A stretch of 64,000 bases of DNA from an uncultured Coriobacteriaceae bacterium. Lineage in GTDB: Bacteria; Actinomycetota; Coriobacteriia; Coriobacteriales; Atopobiaceae. Position numbers and translations under genes: made by a program. This document shows, one piece after another, positions 1 to 8,825 of the stretch (positions are counted from its first letter, which is position 1; each line of letters opens with the position of its first letter). The stretch covers positions 1-64,000 of the forward strand of contig CACZFB010000005.1 in the NCBI GenBank assembly GCA_902780305.1, in the 5' to 3' direction. The notes under the pieces were generated by a model. The model searched no databases and was not told where the DNA came from. It saw only the letters and a program-made list of their open reading frames with translations.

Positions 1-639
1 TTGAAAACCGCATGGCCTGCCCGGGCGGGCGCCCCGGCACCTCACAAGGTCACATTGTTTAATGTGCCACGTGCGCGCTCAGCAATTTGCCGTTCTACAC
101 TCTCGGAACTCACCGGGCTGACCGTCGGAAACACCCTCGTCGAGCACGAGAGCCCGCATGTCTACGTCGTGGGCAAGGGCGACAAGGAGCGGCCCATCGG
201 CCTCTCGGACGAGACGGTAGCCCAGGTCAGGCGCCACATGTCCGTGTCGCACGGGCCGAACCCGGACAAGTCGGACTACCTGTTCTATGCGTGGCACGGG
301 GGCACGAGGAACCGGATGTGCTCGAGCAACGTCCAACGAATCGTGAAGAAATATGCCGACGAGGCGCGCAAGAACTGTCCGGAGGTGCCTGACCCCTGCT
401 ATCCCCATATGTGGCGCCGCACGCGGGCGACGGACCTGTACCAGCAGGGGACCGAGCTCGCCTTGGTGTCGCGCATCCTGGGACATGCCTCCATGGAGAC
501 GACGAAGGTGTACGCCAGGCCCTCCATGGAGATGATGCGAGAGGCTATGAACTCTGCCTCCAATGGCATCGGAGCCGGCGAGCAGGCATCTTGGGAGGCA
601 GACGAGGATCTGATGGCCAGACTCTGCGGACTTCGCTGA
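1..639 (+). pseudogene. Tyrosine recombinase (integrase) C-terminal remnant
   Basis: The C-terminal half of the reading frame matches the catalytic domain of phage-type tyrosine integrases, which cut and rejoin DNA at attachment sites. Visible are the beta-hairpin GKGDKERPIGL, the HMWRRTRATDL box (His-x-x-Arg), the GHASMETTKVYARP box and its nucleophile Tyr. The usual first catalytic Arg (ARxSEL) is not in place: the sequence there reads CRSTLSELTGL. The roughly 45 residues upstream look unrelated to integrases. The usual N-terminal SAM-like core-binding domain is absent, although the gene could also be cut by the window edge. Most likely a decayed integrase that once mobilised part of this island. 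IS256 debris follows directly. Confidence 0.75.
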
Positions 640-648
640 CAACCGGCG

Positions 649-766
649 TAATGCCCATCTTTGCACGGACGCCGACGGCTCTACCTGCCGGTTCATGCGG
701 CGCTACGCCAAGGATGGGCATTAAGGGATGCTGGGCGGAAGGCCCTTAATGCCGATATCGGCATTA
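649..766. repeat. Cluster of TAATGCC palindromic sites
   Basis: TAATGCCCATC at 649-659 is repeated inverted at 713-723. A perfect 20-bp palindrome, TAATGCCGATATCGGCATTA, sits at 747-766. All three share the half-site TAATGCC. They lie between the integrase remnant and the IS256 fragment. They could be recombinase or repressor binding sites, or the end of a small mobile element; the role is inferred. Confidence 0.5.
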
Positions 767-1027
767 CTCGCCGAGCGCGCGAACGAGGAGATAAAGCGCA
801 GGACGAAGGTCGTGGGCGTGTTCCCCTCGAAGGAGTCTCTGATGCGGCTGGTCGGCTCGGTGCTCGTCGACGTGAACGAGGAGTGGATGCTCGGGCAGTT
901 CATGGACGCGTCGTCCCTGGTCGGCCTCGAGAGGGACGCGAGCGCGCCGGAGCCCCCGAGCGCGGAGGTCGTCGAGCTGGCAAGGACGAGGATCGCGGCG
1001 GCGATCGAGGGGAGGAGGGCGGCGTGA
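728..1027 (+). pseudogene. IS256-family transposase, C-terminal fragment
   Basis: The translated segment EIKRRTKVVGVFPSKESLMR followed by LVGSVLVDVNEEW is the conserved C-terminal signature of IS256/Mutator-type transposases, which move the element by cut-and-paste with a DDE active site. Only about 90 residues remain, so the catalytic Asp residues are missing. An inverted IS-end-like sequence lies 80 bp downstream (1106-1130). That is the spacing expected for the 3' end of an IS256-type element. The matching N-terminal part is not next to it; a fragment from another copy lies at 11006-11512 on the minus strand. Not functional. Confidence 0.8.
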
Positions 1028-1105
1028 TGGTGTAGCATTGTCCCGGTTCCGGGCGACATCCCGCTCGCTCGGGCAGGCCCTAGGCCTGCCGCTCGCGGTC
1101 GGGAT

Positions 1106-1130
1106 TGATGACACCAGCTTTCGGCACACA
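1106..1130. repeat. IS256-type terminal inverted repeat
   Basis: The core GACACCAGCTTTCGGCACAC is the inverse of GTGTCGGGAAAGTTGGTGCA at 13271-13295. It also resembles the ends at 11601-11626 and 19531-19552. It lies just past an IS256 transposase C-terminus, so it is read as that element's right end. Confidence 0.6.
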
Positions 1131-1310
1131 ACCCTTTTGACTGATTATTCCATGGCAAAATGGCCATCGTTCCAGGTTATCGGCCCACCATTCCATACGC
1201 CAGCACGTGTTACGGGCACCGGCACCCCTTACGGACTAACGGTCACCCTGCGCTCCACCGTGCGCGCCAAACCGCTGTTAGCGTTGGCTAAAATCAACCA
1301 ACTAGCGTCG

Positions 1311-1390
1311 GTAGTGTCGGGAATGTTGGCGTAACGGCCATTTCGCAGGGAGCGCGGCCAGCCACCCAGAACCTCGAGTCACTGCCTCAT
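1311..1390. repeat. IS-end-like 80-bp repeat, copy 1
   Basis: Starts GTAGTGTCGGGAATGTTGGC and continues with a block (CGGCCATTTCG, GCGGCCA, GAACCTC, TCACTGCC) that recurs in the same order at 19531-19608. A weaker copy is at 13271-13330. The first 23 bases resemble the IS256-type terminal repeat. The block probably marks a former insertion end. Confidence 0.55.
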
Positions 1391-1391
1391 C

Positions 1392-1487
1392 CTACGCCGC
1401 CTCGAGCTCGTCCGCAAGCTCCAGGCTCGCGTCGATCGCCTTCCTTGCCATGGGCCTCAGCTCCGCCGCCCTCTCCTCTGACGGCAT
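1392..1487 (-). CDS. 31-residue peptide or gene remnant
   Basis: A short frame starts at ATG 1487 behind a very strong ribosome site (GGAGGGAGGT) and encodes a charged, Ala/Glu-rich helix (MPSEERAAELRPMARKAIDA...). It begins immediately downstream of the 118-bp direct repeat when read on the minus strand. The other repeat copy leads into different coding-like sequence. The ribosome site supports translation. The peptide is unrecognised and may be the start of a gene truncated by the repeat at 1311-1390. Confidence 0.35.
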   Translation of the reverse strand: MPSEERAAELRPMARKAIDASLELADELEAA

Positions 1488-1502
1488 ACCTCCCTCCTCC
1501 GG

Positions 1503-1620
1503 CCTGAACGGGCACGCCCGTGTCACAATTAAGCAATGTGCCCTTGGACACACCTGGCCATGACCAGCCCTCTTTGGGCACAAGAGTTCACCCGAGGGTT
1601 GGTCCACAAGGCAACTGCCG
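1503..1620. repeat. 118-bp direct repeat, copy 1
   Basis: Matches 8469-8586 in the same orientation with two mismatches over 118 bases. The pair brackets 6.85 kb holding the KAP NTPase, IS3 remnant, AbiH and the ATPase-nuclease pair. This looks like the footprint of a duplication, a composite element or homologous recombination between two copies. Confidence 0.85.
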
Positions 1621-1635
1621 GGCCCTTGCGCCAAC

Positions 1636-3391
1636 CTATTTGTCTTCGCTCGGGAATTGTTCAAGTAACTTTGCAGAACCTCTCTCGAGGCACTCGCGAA
1701 GCTCCTTCGCGTAGTGACGCCGCATGAATGATTCGATTGCTGTGGATTCCAGGGCTTGGGCAATTGTTTCTGCCCATTTCGCACAACCTATAATGTCGCC
1801 TTCATTCCACGGCTTTATCCGGTCAAAGAGTACTGAAACGGATGCTTGCAGACTACAAATCGAGTTCGCGTTACTCGTTTGAACGCATCTCACGACAATC
1901 TCGGGCGGTGTCTCCACGCATGCCCACGGAATGAACTTTGAATGAACATAGGTATCGATTTGTCTGGCAAGCTCTGCGCACGAGTTCTCTTCACCCGTTA
2001 CCTTAAAGCGCTGTAGCTCGAGTTGGAGTGCCTCCTCAGTGATGGGGATGTCCCAGACGTAGTCGCGAAGCACATCGATCTCTGCAACGATGTCATTGTC
2101 GGGAATGATTTCTGCTTGCCATGAAACTGGATCGGCAGATACGGTTCGCCTCGATTCGTATGGGTCTGAATTCAGAATTGCCTTAGAGAGCTCGACACAG
2201 CGCTCGACTATGTTCGAGTCGGTAATTCCAATATCTCTGAGTGTCACGAGAAGAGTAATCATTCTCGGAATTAGTGTGGGTGGTAGCTCTTCGCTCTCGA
2301 ATGACTTGACAATCTTTTCGGAAATCCGTCGAGCATCGCTATCTTCGACTTTTAGATTGTGGAATAATCGCTCTGCTTCGACCGCATCCTGACAGATAGA
2401 ACTGTAGGGATACCTCAAGCGTGCTTGGCGGCTTAGAACCTCACTAATGTTATTCTTGTCCAAGGGCATTCCGTTGTCATAGTACGAACTGACGAATGCT
2501 AGGTCTTTTAACAATGCTTGATTGTCCCTTATTGCCGATTCTTTGTGATGAATATTCTAGGCAGAGACGCAGCACGTCTTCTAACATAGCACCACGAGCA
2601 TAGGTGGGTATCCCTGCATCTGTTGTAAAGCTACAGGCGCAAAGTGCCTGTAGCATGCGTCTAAGTTTCCATAGCTCACGGATGTTGTGGCATTGCGTCG
2701 CAGCGAAGGCAGAGAGTAGCCGGCTGCGAATATCCAGACTATTCGGGAACGAATCGTCGAGATGCTCTAATATGTTGTCGACCTGTTCTTCCATGCTTGG
2801 GGTATAGCGCACCCGCCGCCAAATAATCTTATCGAACGCATTTACCACGCTCTTATCTTTTTTGTCATTGCAGAGGAAGACAATCTTAACGCCGCGACCC
2901 TCTACCAAGTCATTTATCTGACCAAAAAGGATGTTGTCGGAATCTGGCGCTCGTCGCTCAAGGTCATCAAGTACGAGAACCGTTTTGCTCCAAGTGAGTG
3001 CTGAAGCTAGCATTCCGGTTGTCAGATTGATAGAGACACCCGTTTTGCCTTTTATAGCATCCTGCACGTTCTTCAGCATCATGTCAATGAAACGACCATT
3101 GGGTGACTCAAGTCGTTCGCTTTTCTGTTTCTTGTACACATCCTGATTCTTCGGCATGATCTCCCTTGCACGTGCTGCCACGATTCTCGCATTGAGTTCT
3201 TCGGAAGTCGCCACTCCATATAGCGAGACACGCGTTAGATTCCATTCATTATTTGACAACGCTTCTCGTACATCGTTTTCGATAAGCCAAGTCTTACCAC
3301 AGCCCCATTCGCCGGTGACCATCATCGCATATCGGTCACTGTCTGCCACGTAGTCGAGAATAGTATCAATAATGCCCTGCCTGTCTGACAT
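1636..3391 (-). pseudogene. KAP-family P-loop NTPase, frameshifted
   Basis: KAP NTPases are large STAND-like ATPases, many of them in anti-phage loci. The N-terminal part (start ATG 3391, ribosome site GGAGAG) shows Walker A GEWGCGKTW and Walker B VLVLDDLERR. The frame ends at 2477. The continuation lies in another frame: read upstream of 2514 it gives IHHKESAIRDNQALLKDLAF with no break, so a net one-base change near 2550 (CTAGAATATTC) splits one roughly 585-codon gene. No intact domain is lost otherwise. It may be a true pseudogene, a sequencing error or phase variation. A dyad AGTCAG-gatt-CTGACT (3442-3457) lies in the upstream region. Confidence 0.75.
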
Positions 3392-3714
3392 GTATGTCTC
3401 TCCGTTCCTTGCTGACGGCTTTGTGATAATGATATATGCTGAGTCAGGATTCTGACTTCCGCAATAGTTTTACTCCGTTTGCCCCATTCTAGATGGGCAA
3501 ACAGCGCCTTCGTGTTGAATGTTTTCATACGGCGCCCTGTGGACGGATACCTCCTGTTCCACAAGATGAACGATGAGTAGTAACCCCTGTTTAGTTTCAA
3601 GGCCCTCCTGTATCGTTGGTGCCGTCAAACAGGCCTGTGTTTTGTCAAGTAGGAGTTTCGGTTTGGGACTGCGGTGGGAAACTTGGACCCGAATGGGACA
3701 AGGAGGACACCGAC
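3392..3714. other. Intergenic region upstream of the KAP gene
   Basis: No convincing gene. It holds an AT-rich stretch (3421-3440) that may carry the minus-strand KAP promoter, next to the small dyad at 3442-3457. The right part leads into the IS3-type remnant. Confidence 0.4.
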
Positions 3715-4272
3715 ATGTTCAGCACGGAGCAGAGAAGGATCGCGATAGAGACCTTCATCAAGTACGGCCACAGCTACGCCGACACCATTGCCGAGCTCGG
3801 CTACCCGAACAGGGCGACGCTGAGGCTGTGGTGGGGGGAGTACGAGTCGACGGGCGAGATCCCGGAGGGGAGGGGAACGCGGCGGTCGAAGTACACGGAC
3901 GAGCAGATGAGGGCCGCCGTCGACCACTACCTCGAACACGGCAGGAGCCTCTCCAGGACGATGCGGGCCTTGGGCTATTCCAAGGGCAGGCAGACGCTGT
4001 GCGGCAGGTACAGGCTCGTCCTCGCGTTGCACGACGGGATGCAGACGGTCCTGTACGGGCTGTGCGCTGCGGGCTTCGCCCTCGTCGTCCGGGCCGGCCG
4101 CAACGGGCGCCGGGTAGGCACCGCGTGGCTGGCGCTCTGCGGGTTTTTTGTGCCACGTGTTTTGGGACAGCACATCGTTTGCAAAAAGCGTGACGGCCTA
4201 CTCCCGCAATCTGCAATGTGGCATTTGACGTTTGGTGGCAATGCTTTCGCATGGCTGGTTTCGTTTACTTAA
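3715..4272 (+). pseudogene. IS3-type OrfA transposase remnant
   Basis: Start ATG 3715 follows AAGGAGG. The first 95 residues or so form a helix-turn-helix OrfA of the IS3 type: FSTEQRRIAIETFIKYGHS, then LGYPNRATLRLWW, then a second helical repeat ending MRALGYSKGRQTLCGRY. OrfA binds the IS ends and normally frameshifts into a DDE-containing OrfB. Here the frame continues into about 85 unrelated residues and stops, and no OrfB follows. The element is therefore dead. It may have brought in, or recombined next to, the neighbouring defence genes. Confidence 0.65.
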
Positions 4273-4385
4273 CCTGTATACGGTTGGGTTGCCAAAGTAG
4301 TTCATTGGTGTGTCATGATCGACACGTCTATCTAAGTCAATGTAAGCTAAGTCTACTAACCCGTTACGCTATTCGGAAAGATGGG

Positions 4386-5591
4386 ATGACACGCATGGCA
4401 TACTCATGGAACGACACTTCCAAACCGGATGTAAGGTATGCGATTGTTGGCAACGGCTTCGACTTGGAGTGTGGCTTGCACACCGGCTACGATAGCTTTC
4501 TAAAGTTTGTGCGCGAGGACGGGTATGCCAGTCTTCCTGTGGGTGCGTCGCTGACGAACTCCATAGACTGGCAGGGTTTTCGGAGTCACAACTATTGGCT
4601 CAAGCGGTTCGAATCTGTTCAAATCGGGAGCGGGTGGGTTGACTTCGAAAATGAGATTGCCAGGGTTATCGTGACCGTCGAGAAAGGCATGGCTAATGCG
4701 AGCGCCATTCAGGCGTTCTTGGACGATGATATAAAGTGGAACTCCCTGATCAGATCTCTTTCCATTTTTGGTGAACTATACAACTTTTTTAAGGATGATG
4801 GTGCACCTATCCAATCGTACCGCGATCTTGTTAAGAGGTTGCTTGATGACCTTAGGTATCTTACCAGATGCCTAGAGGCGTATCTGCGCGATTATGTTTG
4901 CACGAAGCCTCCCAAAGAGACCGCAGCGACAAAAGCCCTCGTGAGGCGCCTTTGCGAGAGTGACCGAGCGCGTGTTATATCCTTCAACTACACCCGAACG
5001 TTTGAGCAAATGCTTAAGAGCAAGGGCGTCGACTGCGAGTTTTGCTATGTCCATGGCGCCATTGGGGACGGAAGCAAAAAGAACACAATGGTTCTTGGTG
5101 TCGACGCGAACGTTGAGCCGGATGGGGCTACCACTCCTGTGGAGTTCGGGCCTTTTATGAAGTACAACCAGCGGATATTTAAGCAAACCGACAACAGATA
5201 CATGACTTGGTTGGATAATGTACGGTCGTCTCACGAAGGGATCCGTCAGCTCAAGGAGTTGGCAGATCGATTCGTGTTGGCACCTAGCAGCTCCGTCGAT
5301 ATGGGTGCAACCCTCGATCGAATTGAATACCTGAAAAGCGAGCTGAGAAAAGAGCTGCGAAAAAGCGAGGTCGTGGTTTTTGGGCACTCCCTCGGTCTCA
5401 CTGACAGGGACATACTTAAGTCCTTTATTACTCTGCCAGACACGAGAACGGTTGTGTACTACCACGACGAGAAGTCTTTTTCCAGCCAAGTATCCAATCT
5501 GAGCTCCATCCTTGGTGCGGACGAGCTTATTACTCGTACGGGCGGCGAGGCAAGAACGCTAGAGTTTAGAGATCAACGCGAGCTGGTTTGA
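4386..5591 (+). CDS. abiH: AbiH-family abortive infection protein
   Basis: AbiH proteins (Pfam AbiH) are single-gene anti-phage factors first described in Lactococcus; the biochemical mechanism is not known to me. The family marks are present: N-terminal YAIVGNGFDLECGLHTGY, the WVDFENE motif, a central VISFNYTRTFE block, a YVHGAIG segment and a C-terminal VVVFGHSLGLTDRDI segment. The start is taken at ATG 4386 (GGAAAG upstream), with ATG 4395 as alternative; a longer frame from 4218 is unlikely because it runs through IS remnant DNA. About 400 residues, near normal length. It stands alone between the IS3 remnant and the ATPase-nuclease pair, in less GC-rich DNA than the chromosome right of 30 kb, which suggests transfer. 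Confidence 0.85.
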   Translation: MTRMAYSWNDTSKPDVRYAIVGNGFDLECGLHTGYDSFLKFVREDGYASLPVGASLTNSIDWQGFRSHNYWLKRFESVQIGSGWVDFENEIARVIVTVEKGMANASAIQAFLDDDIKWNSLIRSLSIFGELYNFFKDDGAPIQSYRDLVKRLLDDLRYLTRCLEAYLRDYVCTKPPKETAATKALVRRLCESDRARVISFNYTRTFEQMLKSKGVDCEFCYVHGAIGDGSKKNTMVLGVDANVEPDGATTPVEFGPFMKYNQRIFKQTDNRYMTWLDNVRSSHEGIRQLKELADRFVLAPSSSVDMGATLDRIEYLKSELRKELRKSEVVVFGHSLGLTDRDILKSFITLPDTRTVVYYHDEKSFSSQVSNLSSILGADELITRTGGEARTLEFRDQRELV

Positions 5592-5780
5592 TTGAGCTGC
5601 CCGCAATCGCGTTCGTCCTTTTCGGGACAAGGTCCTGATGCTTGCCCTCCGTGATCGCCCCTTGAACAGCTGGAATCAAGCGGCGGATTCCATTGGCATG
5701 CTGCCTAGCGCTTTTGTCTCCACCTTCTCGAAATGGAAATATATACTTGAAGACCGTAGGCCTGTTTATGAGGAGTGGAC

Positions 5781-7082
5781 ATGGAATTTGCCATAAAACA
5801 AATTGCCGACGTTTACAAAGCGAATATAACCCTCAACGGCATTACCGTGCTGGCAGGAAAGAACAACACCGGAAAGAGCACCGTGAGCAAGTCCCTCTGG
5901 TGTATGATTCGCTCTTTGGACAACATTGGAAAGCAGGTTGAGCACGAGCGCGGAGTACGGTACGCACGCATATTGGAAAGAATTCTTCATGAGTCGACCT
6001 ACGACACCCCACTCGTACGCAACTCTTACGGCAAGGTGCTGCAAATGGCACAAGACTTCGCACGCAAAAGCGAGGGCGGTTCGCTCGATCCCGACTTGGT
6101 TAAGCGTGAGCTGCGAGAGTCGTTTCCAAGCCTAGGGGAAGAACCCCAAATTGGCCTGCTCTTCGAGGATGAGCTTAACGAAGGGGTTGACCGCGTGGCT
6201 GAGCTTGTGGAATTCTCCACCATTCCAAGCGGGGACATTGCTCGTGTCCTCCTACAAAACAGACTACTCAACGAGTTTCACACTCAAGTCAATAATGTGG
6301 ATACACATTCTAAAGGCACCATGGTTTTGAAGCGGGGAAAACTTGAGTTCACAGCTTCAATCATTAACGATTCGGTCGTTGATTTTTGTGTTGGAACTGG
6401 TTTGCGGCAGACAGCGATCTACCTTGACGATCCGTTCGTGCTCGACTATTACTCGAGCACGGTGGCGAGACGTCGGCATGCAGACGCGCGCAACGAGGAC
6501 CATCGATCTCACGCAAATGCGCTACTCCATCCAGCAGAGACATACGGCGGAGACGTACTCGGCTCAATCATGGCAGACAGAAAGATTGACGAGGTTATGG
6601 GAAGGTTAGACTCGGTCGTGAGCGGACTGACCGCGTCGAGCAGGAAACACGGAATCGTATACCGTCGGCCCGAGGGAAAGTCGGACCTTGATGTGCGCAG
6701 CATCTCTTCGGGAATGAAAACGTTTGCGGGCATCAAGACTCTCCTACATGAGAACAGAATTCACGACGGCGATATACTTATTCTCGATGAGCCGGAGAAT
6801 CATTTGCATCCTGAGTGGCAATTAGTGTTTGCCGAACTCATTGTGCTTCTATACAGGGCGTTCAATCTAAGAATACTCCTTGCGACGCACAGCCCGTACT
6901 TCCTCCGTGCCATTGAGGTGTACTCCGCCCATTATGGGATGGCCGACAGATGCAAGTACTACCACGCCATGCATGATGAGGACGGCTCATTCTTCCAAGA
7001 CGTTACGTTCGACACCGATGAGATATACGAGGACATGTCTGTTCCGTTCGACCTCCTTGATGAGCTCATGCCAGAGGAGTAG
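5781..7082 (+). CDS. ABC/OLD-like AAA ATPase of a two-gene system
   Basis: A soluble ATPase of about 433 residues. In order it has Walker A GKNNTGKST near residue 28, a long helical insertion, an ABC-type signature SISSGMKTF, Walker B DILILDEPENHLHPEWQ and a switch histidine in LLATHSPYFLRA. These mark the AAA_21/OLD/RecF-like group used as the sensor or motor part of many defence systems (Gabija, Septu, PARIS, retron Eco8-type). No TOPRIM domain follows in the same chain. Start ATG 5781 has AGGAG upstream. Its stop is 5 bp before the next gene, so the two are co-translated. Function inferred: ATP-dependent sensing or gating of the nuclease-like partner. Confidence 0.8.
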   Translation: MEFAIKQIADVYKANITLNGITVLAGKNNTGKSTVSKSLWCMIRSLDNIGKQVEHERGVRYARILERILHESTYDTPLVRNSYGKVLQMAQDFARKSEGGSLDPDLVKRELRESFPSLGEEPQIGLLFEDELNEGVDRVAELVEFSTIPSGDIARVLLQNRLLNEFHTQVNNVDTHSKGTMVLKRGKLEFTASIINDSVVDFCVGTGLRQTAIYLDDPFVLDYYSSTVARRRHADARNEDHRSHANALLHPAETYGGDVLGSIMADRKIDEVMGRLDSVVSGLTASSRKHGIVYRRPEGKSDLDVRSISSGMKTFAGIKTLLHENRIHDGDILILDEPENHLHPEWQLVFAELIVLLYRAFNLRILLATHSPYFLRAIEVYSAHYGMADRCKYYHAMHDEDGSFFQDVTFDTDEIYEDMSVPFDLLDELMPEE

Positions 7083-7087
7083 GGGAA

Positions 7088-7705
7088 ATGCTCAACATCG
7101 ATGCGCTAAATCAACTTGAAATGAGTAAAGTTGGGCCAGTTCAGAGTACGGTACGGGAAACCTCCTATGACGACAAAAACAATGAGTATATGGTTACTAT
7201 GCCAGCGCCTGCTTTTGACATGGATGCGGCGATGCGTTCGTATGTCGAGTCGCTGCCAGGGCAGGACGGCTGTCCTCGTTCAATCGACGCATTGCTTTGC
7301 GGGGCGAATGGAAACTATTACCTTCTTGAGTTCAAAAACGGTTCAGTGAAAAAGGACGAGGTGCTCAACAAGCTCTATGCAACCCTCCTCATGTTGCAAG
7401 ACGTGTGTTCGCTGTCACTTGACGATGCGCGGTCGGACTTCGTCTTCGTGCTGGTCTATGACAAGGCAAAACTTGGCGGACAAGGCAATGGCACGGGCTC
7501 CTCCGACAGACGGGTCAACGATGCTCGTTATTTCGGGCGCATTCGGCACAATGTCGCTAGGCACGCTAAGACTGATACGCGATCGGTGCCAAAGCGAATC
7601 AGGGGAATGGGAAATAGCATAAAGAATATTTTTGTAAAGGATTACATCTGCTGTGATAGAAGCGATTTCGAAGACGTGCTATCCGAAGCCTTGGTATCTC
7701 GTTGA
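7088..7705 (+). CDS. Small PD-(D/E)XK nuclease-like partner of the ATPase
   Basis: About 205 residues, with start ATG 7088 and AGGGGA ribosome site. The central part reads SIDALLCGANGNYYLLEFKNG followed by a Lys-rich helix, which fits the PD-(D/E)XK nuclease pattern: Asp, a beta-hairpin, then Glu-Phe-Lys. No membrane segment or signal peptide. The C-terminal part is basic (RSVPKRIRGMGNSIKN). The tight coupling to the ABC-type ATPase suggests an effector that cuts nucleic acid when the ATPase is triggered. The family was not recognised by name. The fold call rests on one motif and needs a profile search. Confidence 0.6.
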   Translation: MLNIDALNQLEMSKVGPVQSTVRETSYDDKNNEYMVTMPAPAFDMDAAMRSYVESLPGQDGCPRSIDALLCGANGNYYLLEFKNGSVKKDEVLNKLYATLLMLQDVCSLSLDDARSDFVFVLVYDKAKLGGQGNGTGSSDRRVNDARYFGRIRHNVARHAKTDTRSVPKRIRGMGNSIKNIFVKDYICCDRSDFEDVLSEALVSR

Positions 7706-8468
7706 GTCCTCCTTTGCCAGATCGGGGAGGACCCTTCGGTAGCCTCTACTGCCGCCTAGGTATCATAGCGTGGTCATATGTGCCCCCATTGTCGTTGCGT
7801 GAGCTTGTTGGATGCTGTGTAAGTGGACGCCCTTTCGTACTGGCAACACCGTCGAAGATCTAGTGGCGAAGTGCGCAATGAGCGCGAAGTGGACGTCGTC
7901 TTTCGGTTCGTACTTGCTGCGACCCACCTCCCCGACAGGCGTTACTATCCGTCGCACGAGAGCATACGGGACCGAGAGTAACGCGACGAGGTTCGAACCC
8001 GTGTTAGCGTCGGATTAATTTAGCCACCACCAAGAAAAAAGTCCTTGACATTCAGAAAAAAGTCCTTGACATTCACATAGACTCCAGGGCCTCGTCTATA
8101 ATCTGCTGCAGGCCATCGTACTTGTCACTCATCCATCATTCCTCCTAACGCCGGCGCGTCGACAACAGGCATAGGGGAGGCGGGGCGGGTGCGGTGGCTG
8201 TTTTCCTTTGACTCAAATTGGTTGATTTAGTCCCTTGTGGTTGAATTCGCCCGACGCTAACAACGCAAAGTCGTACTCTCCTTGTTGTTGGAAGCAGTGC
8301 GCTGTATATCCTTGGTCTGCATAAGCGTGGTGTCTACGAGTTGCTAACGCCCTTCGCTTAGCCAGATTTCTCGAGGGCAACGAGCTCTCGGTTCTGCTGG
8401 TAAATGATGCGAAGGCGCGGAATCCGCTTATCGTACTCGTCGCAGGTGCGGCTGGAGCCGTCACCCAA
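7706..8468. other. Intergenic region with tandem 21-bp repeat and gene remnants
   Basis: No intact gene. Two perfect tandem 21-bp units (core AAAAAAGTCCTTGACATTC) occupy 8033-8074. On the minus strand 8073-8132 encodes a 19-residue peptide (MSDKYDGLQQIIDEALESM) behind AGGAGG. It looks like the start of a gene cut off by the tandem repeat. Minus-strand sequence 8360-8468 (…YDKRIPRLRIIYQQNRELV…) also looks coding-like but is unrecognised. Confidence 0.45.
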
Positions 8469-8586
8469 CCTGAACGGACACGCCCGCGTCACAATTAAGC
8501 AATGTGCCCTTGGACACACCTGGCCATGACCAGCCCTCTTTGGGCACAAGAGTTCACCCGAGGGTTGGTCCACAAGGCAACTGCCG
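8469..8586. repeat. 118-bp direct repeat, copy 2
   Basis: Near-identical partner of 1503-1620, in the same orientation. It forms the right border of the KAP/AbiH/ATPase-nuclease block and the left border of the reverse transcriptase module. Confidence 0.85.
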
Positions 8587-8641
8587 AACGCTGCGCGGGC
8601 CATCGTGCCGTTCTGTTATCATTGTCATCGAGTGGCACTTC

Positions 8642-8773
8642 GGATGATTCGTCATCCGGGCCCTCGCGTATGTGAGGGTATCGGTAGTTGCTTGCATACC
8701 GCGAACATGGCTCCTGATCGCGTGCTTGGCACCGTCTGAGAGGGGCGTCAGTCGTACAAGTTAAATGGGTGCC
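8642..8773 (+). ncRNA. Candidate structured RNA upstream of the reverse transcriptase
   Basis: Four stems fall in 130 bases directly before the RT gene: GGATGA-TTCG-TCATCC (8642-8657), CCCTC/GAGGG (8661-8678), GGTAT/ATACC (8677-8700, competing with the former) and a closing GGCACC/GGTGCC (8728-8773). The UUCG loop is unusually stable. Several defence RTs (retrons, DRT2, DRT9) use an RNA encoded just upstream. Whether this one is transcribed, or is only a leader or terminator, is unknown. Confidence 0.4.
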
Positions 8774-8825
8774 ACTCGCTTTCGAGTTCGGTCGGTCGAC
8801 GTCTATTTGAGGGCGAGGCGCAACA

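Noticed and set aside
3322-3600. Minus-strand frame of 92 codons upstream of the KAP gene
   Set aside because: It overlaps the KAP start, has no ribosome site and an untypical composition; likely leader DNA.
8642-8773. Hairpins as a plain terminator for upstream transcription
   Set aside because: Not fully excluded, but no T run follows any stem and no gene on the plus strand ends nearby, so an RNA element was preferred.
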